Assembly (NCBI GenBank): GCA_002369055.1
Contig: DFEL01000112.1
Span: 1-10,586 of the forward strand
From: Cyanobacteria bacterium UBA3803
Lineage (GTDB): Bacteria; Cyanobacteriota; Vampirovibrionia; Gastranaerophilales; Gastranaerophilaceae
Direction of reading: 5' to 3'
Length of the DNA stretch: 10,586 nucleotides
Shown here: positions 1 through 5,157 of the stretch, one piece after another
How positions within the stretch are numbered: position 1 is the stretch's first letter
Layout: each line of letters starts with the position of its first letter
The notes under the pieces: model-generated
Databases searched by the model: none
Told to the model about the DNA's origin: nothing
Seen by the model: the letters and a program-made list of their open reading frames with translations, nothing else
Translations under genes and position numbers: made by a program

Positions 1-158
1 TTGGTAACTTCGGTTCTATTGCAACTCAAATCGGTGCTATTGGTGAACTTGCACCTAACCAAAGAAAAAATATCGCAAGATTAGGTATGAGAGCATTAAT
101 TTGCGGAACATTTACTTGTTTTGTTTCTGCTTGTATTGCGGGTATATTGGTTGGATAA
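1..158 (+). CDS. NupC-type concentrative nucleoside transporter, C-terminal fragment
   Basis: Only the last 52 codons are present. The reading frame begins at base 3 and ends with TAA at 156-158; the 5' part lies outside the window. The fragment starts with GNFGSIATQIGAIGELAP and continues through a basic stretch (NQRKNIARLGMRAL) into a final hydrophobic helix ending GILVG. This pattern, a glycine-rich NFGSIA loop followed by an LAP turn and a last membrane helix, is typical of the C-terminal end of the CNT (NupC) family. These are inner-membrane permeases that import nucleosides with sodium or protons. The family call is seen in the sequence; the exact substrate cannot be read from this piece. 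It is followed 17 nt later by a strong hairpin terminator. Confidence 0.82.
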   Translation, partial: GNFGSIATQIGAIGELAPNQRKNIARLGMRALICGTFTCFVSACIAGILVG

Positions 159-175
159 ATTTTATAAATTAAAGC

Positions 176-212
176 ACAAAAAGAACTTCATCAAAGATGA
201 AGTTCTTTTTGT
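176..212. terminator. Bidirectional intrinsic terminator
   Basis: Perfect 17-bp inverted repeat: arms at 176-192 and 196-212 with a 3-nt AAA loop. The outer arms are A-rich on one side and T-rich on the other, so both strands give a stem whose 3' side ends in a U run. It lies 17 nt after the transporter stop and 19 nt after the stop of the convergent small gene, so it probably ends both transcripts. Confidence 0.9.
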
Positions 213-231
213 TTAAATCTTTTTGCTTATA

Positions 232-393
232 TTAAGCGTTGAATGCAGTTTCTGTGCTACCTTGAGAGTTACCACCAAAATTATCAAAGATTGAGTTTAC
301 AAATGCAACTTGTGGTTGTTCTTGTTGTTTTTGCAACTTTTTATTATCATCAATTTTACCAACTGCGTCAATAGCTCCGATTTGTCCAAACAT
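232..393 (-). CDS. Small conserved-looking protein of unknown function (53 aa)
   Basis: I do not recognise this gene. It starts with ATG at 391-393 and ends with TAA at 232-234. It begins MFGQIGAIDAVGKIDDNKKL, continues with a Gln-rich segment (QKQQEQPQ, residues 21-28) and a short hydrophobic/aromatic patch (VAFVNSIFDNF, about 29-39), and ends in a Gly/Ser/Asn-rich tail. There is no cysteine, no clear signal peptide and no full-length membrane helix. Support for a real gene is the near-consensus SD (GGAGG at 403-407, 9 nt before the ATG), a clean single frame, a strong terminator just downstream, and its own leader: it lies 155 nt beyond gmhA. Upstream, a TATATAA stretch near 440 could be a -10 element, but no good -35 is visible. 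It could encode a small regulatory or structural protein; function is unknown. Confidence 0.75.
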   Translation of the reverse strand: MFGQIGAIDAVGKIDDNKKLQKQQEQPQVAFVNSIFDNFGGNSQGSTETAFNA

Positions 394-547
394 TTTAATA
401 ATCCTCCGTGTGTGTTTTAAATAAATATCTCTTACACTTATATAAAGTATTTTTGAATTTAAAAATTGCAGGCATGGAGTGAAATATTAAGAAATGTTAC
501 GTAATTATATATACTAAATCTCTTAAAAAGCAGTATTTAGTAGCATT

Positions 548-1126
548 TTACTGGTTTAACAATTCTTCTTCAACAAGTAAACAAATAAGATGTCCAAGAG
601 TCATTTGTGCTTCTTGTATATTGGGAGTTTCTGTTGAAGGTATTTTTATCAGGATAGTGCAGATATTATCCATTAATGATTGATTTTGTCCTGTCAAACC
701 TATTGTTAAAAGTCCCATTTCATTTGCTATATTTATGGAATCAATAATATTTTTTGAGTTTCCGGATGTTGAAAGTGCAAAAAGTATATCTCCTTTTTTG
801 CCTATTGCTTCTATTTGTCTTGAAAAAGCCTTATCGTAACTGAAATCATTTGATAATGCTGTTATAAGAGCATTGTTTGATGTAAGTGAAATAGCATTGA
901 AAGCGTGTCGGTCTTTATAAAAACGAGAAACAAATTCTGTTGCAAGGTGGTCGCAGTCGCTTGCTGAACCGCCATTTCCGACAAAAAGAATTTTATTACC
1001 GTTTTTTAGTGATTGCGTAATTTCTTCACTAATTTGTTGAATTTTTTGCAATATTTCCTCATTTTGCAATAATTTTTCTTTAGTAGAAATTGAGTTTTGA
1101 ATGTATGTTTTAATTTTACTAATCAT
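548..1126 (-). CDS. gmhA: Phosphoheptose isomerase (sedoheptulose 7-phosphate isomerase)
   Basis: A SIS-domain sugar isomerase that would convert sedoheptulose 7-phosphate to D-glycero-D-manno-heptose 7-phosphate, the first step to the ADP- or GDP-activated heptoses used in LPS core or other surface glycans. Visible motifs, numbered from the ATG at 1126: NGGSAS at 51-56, DCDHLATEF with D57, H60 and E64, the phosphate-binding STSGNS at 119-124, then STETPNIQEAQ with Q171, and H179. E64 and H179 match the catalytic Glu65 and His180 of the E. coli enzyme, and the 192-aa length equals the E. coli protein. A TTG four codons upstream (1138) is an alternative start. The ATG is preferred because it overlaps the previous stop by only 8 nt (ATGATTAG); neither start has a strong SD. 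Last gene of the minus-strand operon. A DiaA-like SIS protein is the main alternative, but the IQE...H signature favours GmhA. Confidence 0.86.
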   Translation of the reverse strand: MISKIKTYIQNSISTKEKLLQNEEILQKIQQISEEITQSLKNGNKILFVGNGGSASDCDHLATEFVSRFYKDRHAFNAISLTSNNALITALSNDFSYDKAFSRQIEAIGKKGDILFALSTSGNSKNIIDSINIANEMGLLTIGLTGQNQSLMDNICTILIKIPSTETPNIQEAQMTLGHLICLLVEEELLNQ

Positions 1127-1499
1127 GATTTTTTTCAATAAGTTCTATTTCATTTCCGTCAGGGTCTTTTACGAATGCAATTTTTGTTCCGCTAAATATT
1201 ACATAAGGTTCGTATAAATATTCATAGCCTAAAGAATGCAATTTTTCGGTAAACTCATTCATTGATGTAACAGAAAAAGCAAAATGTCCGAAGGCATTAC
1301 CGTTTTCGTAACCGTTTTTTGGAGTTTCATCATTATAAGTTAATTCTATCTGTGCGGTGTGTTCTTCATCTTCAAGATAGTATAATTCGCAATCTTCTAA
1401 TCTTTTCTTTTTTACAAAAGTCATATTTAGTAATTTTTCATAAAAATCTAATGATTTTTGTAAATCTTTTACTCTTATCATTGCGTGTAAAAATTTCAT
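1119..1499 (-). CDS. VOC-family glyoxalase I-like metalloprotein
   Basis: A 126-aa vicinal oxygen chelate protein resembling lactoylglutathione lyase (GloA), which isomerises the methylglyoxal-thiol hemithioacetal to the lactoyl thioester. The two beta-alpha-beta-beta-beta halves are visible: LHAMIRVKDLQKSLDFYEKL at the N terminus and FGHFAFSV leading to the second half. All four expected metal ligands are in place: H5, E52 (in IELTYN), H72 (FGHF) and E119 (in DPDGNEIELIE). The length is close to the 135 aa of E. coli GloA. The ATG overlaps the ispF stop codon (TAATG), with GGA in the end of ispF as SD, so translation is probably coupled. Whether the thiol is glutathione, bacillithiol or another cannot be told, so the true substrate is open; hence no gene symbol. 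Confidence 0.8.
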   Translation of the reverse strand: MKFLHAMIRVKDLQKSLDFYEKLLNMTFVKKKRLEDCELYYLEDEEHTAQIELTYNDETPKNGYENGNAFGHFAFSVTSMNEFTEKLHSLGYEYLYEPYVIFSGTKIAFVKDPDGNEIELIEKNHD

Positions 1500-1978
1500 T
1501 ATATTTCCTTTCTCAGCATTACAACGGCATGTGCTTCAATGGCTCTTTTTTCTCCGACTGCATCCATTTTTTCGTTTGTTTTTGCTTTTATTGAAATTAA
1601 GTTTACATCAATCATAAGTTCTTTTGCAAGTTTTTCACGCATTTTTGATATGTGAGGTTTCATTTTTGGTTCTTGTGCAATAATATTACAATCAATATTG
1701 TTTATTGTGTAGCCTTCATCTTGAATTAGTTGAAGGGCTCTTTTTAATAATAAGATGCTTGATACATCTTTGTATTCGTTGTCCGTATCCGGAAAATGTG
1801 TACCTATATCTCCGAGTGCTAACGCTCCAAACATTCCGTCTATTATTGCGTGTATTAAAACATCTGCGTCAGAATGTCCTAAAAGCCCTTTTTCGTAAGG
1901 TATTTTTATACCGCCTATTATCAAATCTCTGTTATCTTCAAGTTTATGAATATCGTAACCCATTCCAATTCTATACAT
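1499..1978 (-). CDS. ispF: 2-C-methyl-D-erythritol 2,4-cyclodiphosphate synthase
   Basis: Fifth enzyme of the non-mevalonate (MEP) isoprenoid pathway. It is a cytoplasmic zinc-dependent trimer that cyclises CDP-methylerythritol 2-phosphate, releasing CMP. Seen in the sequence: N-terminal RIGMGYDIHKL with zinc ligands D9 and H11, the signature GHSDADVLIHAI with H43, GDIGTHFPDTD at 57-67, and KTNEKMD near 133-139 carrying the nucleotide/metal-site Thr and Glu. The length of 159 aa is standard. The ATG at 1978 is chosen because the protein then begins MYRIG, as family members do, and AGAAGG lies 5 nt upstream. A GTG two codons earlier (1984) is possible. The start overlaps the end of the Cof gene by 8 nt. 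Odd point: the usual GRxEG near the C terminus reads GEKRA, so the Arg and Glu equivalent to E. coli R142 and E144 are exchanged in charge. Confidence 0.95.
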   Translation of the reverse strand: MYRIGMGYDIHKLEDNRDLIIGGIKIPYEKGLLGHSDADVLIHAIIDGMFGALALGDIGTHFPDTDNEYKDVSSILLLKRALQLIQDEGYTINNIDCNIIAQEPKMKPHISKMREKLAKELMIDVNLISIKAKTNEKMDAVGEKRAIEAHAVVMLRKEI

Positions 1979-2774
1979 TTGCACCTTCTTTTACAAATTT
2001 TTCAATTGCTTTAATAAAACCATTATTTTCTACCGTATCGGTTACAAAATCTGCAATAGATTTTAATTGTTCAGTTGCATTACCCATTGCAACTTTAATT
2101 CCGCCTGAAAGTAATAATTCTAAATCGTTATTATGGTCGCCTATTGCAAGTGTTTCATCTTTTGTTATTCCATAAAAATCTTGAATACATTTTAAGCCGT
2201 CACCTTTGGTTGCTTCTTTGTGGCACACTTCGCAGAAAAAGTCTGTTGATTTTACTATGTATAATTCAGGAAAATCTTTTTGAAGTTGGTTTGCTACTCT
2301 TGAAACCTTTTCTGCATCTTCGTAGTCAATCAAAAGAATTTTATTAACGTTATTAAGAGTTATACTATTAAAAGGCTGTACATTAAACGGTATATGTTGG
2401 TGGCTTGCGTATTTGCGAGTAAAGTCATTTTCTTTTTCTACATATAAATCGTCATTCATGTACAAATTTATATGTATATCTTGCTTAAGTCCCCAATCTA
2501 AAATTTTCTTTGCTGTTTCATTTGGAATATATTTTTCATATAAAACTTGTTCTTTGTTACGTACCAATGCACCTTGATAAGAAACAATAGGAGTTTTTAA
2601 ACCAAGTTCATCCGCTATTTTTTGTGCGGATTTATGCATTCTGCCTGTAACCAAAACAACCTTTATTCCGCTTTTATCTAAATCTTGTATACAAGTAATT
2701 ACTTCTTGGTTGAACCCGCCCGTATATTTTAAAATAGTTCCGTCAATGTCAGTTGCTACAAGTTTTATAGTCAT
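1971..2774 (-). CDS. Cof-type HAD-superfamily sugar/cofactor phosphatase
   Basis: A 267-aa haloacid dehalogenase-like hydrolase of the Cof (IIB cap) type, which dephosphorylates small phosphorylated metabolites such as sugar phosphates, pyridoxal phosphate or FMN. All four HAD motifs are present: I, DIDGT with nucleophile D9 and acid/base D11; II, VLVTGR with T43; III, ATKGDGL with K190; IV, GDHNNDLEL with D213 and D217. The cap lies between roughly residues 85 and 185. Length is typical of Cof proteins. The ATG at 2774 is chosen over an upstream in-frame codon at 2810 because it puts motif I close to the N terminus, it sits 1 nt after the stop of the Nudix gene, and GAGGGA forms an SD. The substrate cannot be read from sequence; Cof proteins are promiscuous. 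Confidence 0.92.
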   Translation of the reverse strand: MTIKLVATDIDGTILKYTGGFNQEVITCIQDLDKSGIKVVLVTGRMHKSAQKIADELGLKTPIVSYQGALVRNKEQVLYEKYIPNETAKKILDWGLKQDIHINLYMNDDLYVEKENDFTRKYASHQHIPFNVQPFNSITLNNVNKILLIDYEDAEKVSRVANQLQKDFPELYIVKSTDFFCEVCHKEATKGDGLKCIQDFYGITKDETLAIGDHNNDLELLLSGGIKVAMGNATEQLKSIADFVTDTVENNGFIKAIEKFVKEGANV

Positions 2775-2775
2775 T

Positions 2776-3309
2776 TTATCCCTCAATTTTGTATGCTCTA
2801 AGTAATGCACATAAAGTTTTTGAATCGTTTATTTCACCATGTTTAATCATATTAAAAACATCATCTATATTGTATTCCAAAGCTTGTATTATTTCACCCT
2901 CATCAGGGTTAGGTTTTGTATATGTTAAATCCTTTGCATAATATAAATATAATTTTTCATCGCAGATTCCTGGAGTTGTGTAAATATATCCTAAAGATTT
3001 CCAAGTTTTTGCAATATATCCTGTTTCTTCTTCCAATTCTCTTGGTGCTGCATCATTTGGGTTTTCTCCGTATTCAAGTTTACCCGCAGGCAACTCAAGC
3101 GATACTGATTTTAAAGGGTAGCGAAATTGTTTTACCATTAAAATCGTATTTTCGTCTTTTTCGGCTACTATAACAACACCTCCGGGGTGTCTTATAACTT
3201 CTCTGAAACTTTTGTGTCCGTCTGATGTTTCAATGTCATCGTAATCCACAAATACTACTTTCCCGTCATAAACTCTTTTTGTAGATAATGTTTTTTCAGT
3301 AAATTCCAT
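2776..3309 (-). CDS. nudF: Nudix hydrolase, ADP-ribose pyrophosphatase
   Basis: A 177-aa Nudix enzyme, likely splitting ADP-ribose into AMP and ribose 5-phosphate and so clearing a reactive NAD breakdown product. The Nudix box is complete at residues 76-98: G76, E82, then RELEEETGY with R90 E91 and E93-E95 forming the Mg-binding helix. A TPG triplet follows with Pro113 fifteen residues after the box, the position of the proline that marks the ADP-ribose pyrophosphatase subfamily. An N-terminal beta sheet precedes the box (HPGGVVIVAEKD, 41-52, and KQFRYPL, 60-66), as in B. subtilis NudF. The ATG at 3309 has AGGG 6-8 nt upstream inside the spacer after the HEAT-like gene. Third gene of the operon; its stop is 1 nt before the next start. 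Substrate assignment is by subfamily, so other NDP-sugars are possible. Confidence 0.88.
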   Translation of the reverse strand: MEFTEKTLSTKRVYDGKVVFVDYDDIETSDGHKSFREVIRHPGGVVIVAEKDENTILMVKQFRYPLKSVSLELPAGKLEYGENPNDAAPRELEEETGYIAKTWKSLGYIYTTPGICDEKLYLYYAKDLTYTKPNPDEGEIIQALEYNIDDVFNMIKHGEINDSKTLCALLRAYKIEG

Positions 3310-3317
3310 TCTTCCCT

Positions 3318-4487
3318 CTATAATGCTTGTATAATTTGTTTTATATTTTCATCTGAAACATTTGCTAATGCAATATCTTTGTCGTTTTGTGATAAATCTT
3401 TTAGTGATTTTATAACCTCTATTGATTTTAAAATTAAAGTTTGATTTTTTGAACTTAATAATGGTCTGATAATTTCAGGATTTTTAATCAATTCTATCGC
3501 TGTAAAGACAAAATCACTGTCTTCATATATTTCAGACTGTATGAAATTGTCTAAATTATCGTCAATGTTATTATTAAGCAAGTCTTTTATTGCTTTAACT
3601 TCGTCTTTTGTATTTTTGTCTTCATCAAACAGATATTCATCGTTTTCGGTTAGCTGGTTAAATTTATTTTTAGCCGTAAGAAGTATTATTGCATTTTTTG
3701 CATTTGGTTCTGAAAATATCAATTGTTCAAATATTTCGTAAAGTTGGAATGAAAATACGTTACTGAGAGATATAATTTCTCCCAAACCTTGTAAAATGTT
3801 GTTTATTGCAAGAAGAGTATTTTCATGGTGTTTCGTGTTTAGTAGGTTTAAAAAACTTTCCATATAGCCTATTTCGCTTGCTATATATTCAGATACGGAA
3901 GATTTTTTCATTGTTTCAAAAATTTTTTCAAGTGAATTGTTTTCCCCATAAGCAGATAAAAATTTTACCGCAGAAAGTACTTCAAAATCATCTTTAGAAT
4001 TTAATTTTTCATAAGCACTATCAATACAAGTTCTTTCATTTAATGTTGAAAGTGCTGTTGCACAATTAAATGCTAATGCTTCGTTTTCGGTATAAGAATA
4101 ATTTTTCAATAAATCAATAACACTTTCATCTCTTACAAATGAAAAATATTTTGCGGCATAAGATTTTTCACTTTCGGTGCCATCGTTTAATAAATTTTTC
4201 ATTTTGGCTTTTATTGTTTCATCTCCAAATTTTGCAAGAGTTTCTGCAATAAAAGTGTCATAAGAAGGAGAATAAAAATCTAAAAATTTTAATAAGTTTT
4301 TGTAGTTATTTTCATTACATGCTTGTTGTAATCTTTTTGCCGCATTTTGTTTAATAAAGTCGAACAAAAAATCTTCTTTTGAAACAAGTTCTTCAAAAGT
4401 TTTTACATCAGCATTATCTATGATATGTGCAGCAGCATGCTCATAATCTTGCTTATTTTTGCCTGTAAGTTGTTTGATAAAGTCCAT
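3318..4487 (-). CDS. HEAT-like alpha-helical repeat protein of unknown function
   Basis: A 389-aa protein predicted to be almost wholly helical. It has successive helix pairs of about 30-40 residues with HEAT-like spacing, for example AKYFSFVRDESVIDLL followed by AFNCATALSTLNERTCID and AVKFLSAYGENNSLEKIF (roughly residues 110-190). More degenerate pairs run to the C terminus, ending with RPLLSSKNQTLILKSIEVIK. It is acidic and rich in Asn, Leu, Lys and Glu. There is no signal peptide, membrane helix or catalytic motif, so it most likely acts as a cytoplasmic scaffold or binding protein. The ATG at 4487 lies 2 nt after the stop of the DprA-like gene, with no clear SD, so translation probably depends on coupling. 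The closest family is not recognisable by eye; function is not assigned. Confidence 0.8.
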   Translation of the reverse strand: MDFIKQLTGKNKQDYEHAAAHIIDNADVKTFEELVSKEDFLFDFIKQNAAKRLQQACNENNYKNLLKFLDFYSPSYDTFIAETLAKFGDETIKAKMKNLLNDGTESEKSYAAKYFSFVRDESVIDLLKNYSYTENEALAFNCATALSTLNERTCIDSAYEKLNSKDDFEVLSAVKFLSAYGENNSLEKIFETMKKSSVSEYIASEIGYMESFLNLLNTKHHENTLLAINNILQGLGEIISLSNVFSFQLYEIFEQLIFSEPNAKNAIILLTAKNKFNQLTENDEYLFDEDKNTKDEVKAIKDLLNNNIDDNLDNFIQSEIYEDSDFVFTAIELIKNPEIIRPLLSSKNQTLILKSIEVIKSLKDLSQNDKDIALANVSDENIKQIIQAL

Positions 4488-4489
4488 GA

Positions 4490-5080
4490 CTAATCAAGGT
4501 AGAAAGCAGTAATAACTTTATGACCTTCTTCTGCGTATTCAATAGCACCGTGTAAAGTTTTACTTGTGTGAGATAAGAAACAGATTAATTGGTTACAATC
4601 ATCAATAATTTCTCTGTTACAAACTCTTGAAGCGTCTGCCAAAGTCATCATTGCTCTGTCAGGGTGTTCAACGATATTAGGAACACCGATTAATTGGTCT
4701 TGAACATCAGAAGGTTGTTGACCTATTGTTTGAGGTAAAATAACTTTTAATTTATCAGGATTAGCCTTCATTGCACCACGAATAGTTGCTGCGTTAGTAC
4801 CCGAAGAACCACCTGAAGTTATGATAGTATTGCCTTGTTGTGCAAGTGCTGTAACTAATGTTTCAATAATTTGCTGGTGGGTAATTGCAAGGTTTCTGCT
4901 GCCGATAACCGCAATTTTCTTGGCAGATTGCTGAATTGTTGCTAATTCCATAGCAAGTTCGTCAACCGTATTTGGTGAATCGTCTGAAACTGAGTCTAAG
5001 TCATCAATAGGAACCATAATTGAACCTTGACTTTCGCCTTCACCTTCACCTAATAATTTAATTGTTTCCATTTCTGCCAT
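4490..5080 (-). CDS. Stand-alone DprA/Smf-like Rossmann-fold protein
   Basis: A 196-aa protein whose first ~45 residues are acidic and probably disordered (GEGEGES, then several Asp/Ser). A DprA/LOG-like nucleotide-binding fold follows: KKIAVIGSR at 54-62, TIITSGGSSGTNAATIRGAM at about 85-104, KVILPQ at 112-117, CNREIIDDCNQLICF at 154-168 (compare the RNRIIAGLS region of DprA), and a last strand VITAFYLD. Full DprA proteins are usually larger (~290-380 aa) with SAM and winged-helix domains; both are absent here. From memory, cyanobacteria carry a similar compact protein annotated as DNA recombination-mediator protein A, which fits the proposed lineage. Binding of single-stranded DNA or a nucleotide-type ligand is inference. 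The ATG at 5080 has AAGGTAGGG just upstream; a TTG at 5098 and an ATG at 5071 are less likely. First gene of the operon, next to the divergent pcrA. Confidence 0.8.
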   Translation of the reverse strand: MAEMETIKLLGEGEGESQGSIMVPIDDLDSVSDDSPNTVDELAMELATIQQSAKKIAVIGSRNLAITHQQIIETLVTALAQQGNTIITSGGSSGTNAATIRGAMKANPDKLKVILPQTIGQQPSDVQDQLIGVPNIVEHPDRAMMTLADASRVCNREIIDDCNQLICFLSHTSKTLHGAIEYAEEGHKVITAFYLD

Positions 5081-5092
5081 TTTCCCTACCTT

Positions 5093-5121
5093 TTGCAAAT
5101 TTATTTATTTGTTATTATAAT
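5093..5121 (+). promoter_or_regulatory. Promoter of pcrA
   Basis: TTGCAA (5093-5098, 4 of 6 to -35), a 17-nt spacer and a perfect TATAAT (5116-5121). Transcription would begin near 5128, giving a leader of about 30 nt. The -10 overlaps the -10 of the opposing promoter by 2 bp, so the two directions should compete for polymerase. Confidence 0.65.
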
Positions 5122-5149
5122 TATGATAGCATAAAAATAATTTTGTGAA
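5120..5149 (-). promoter_or_regulatory. Promoter of the seven-gene minus-strand operon
   Basis: Reading the minus strand, TTCACA (5149-5144, 5 of 6 to the -35 consensus) is followed after 18 nt by CATAAT (5125-5120, 5 of 6 to -10). The start of transcription would fall near 5113, leaving a leader of about 33 nt that contains the SD of the DprA-like gene. It shares bases with the promoter of pcrA. Confidence 0.55.
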
Positions 5150-5157
5150 TAGGGGAT

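Noticed and set aside
512..542. Inverted repeat TACTAAAT/ATTTAGTA after gmhA as operon terminator
   Set aside because: Arms are only 8 bp and AT-rich with a 15-nt loop and no T run follows on the minus strand; too weak to call.
1705..2175. Plus-strand open frame of 156 codons
   Set aside because: It lies antisense to ispF and the Cof gene, which have full family motifs; the frame is a shadow with no SD and no recognisable domain.
1971..2810. Longer start for the Cof gene at 2810
   Set aside because: It would overlap the Nudix gene by 35 nt and add 12 residues before motif I; the ATG at 2774 has an SD and the usual spacing.
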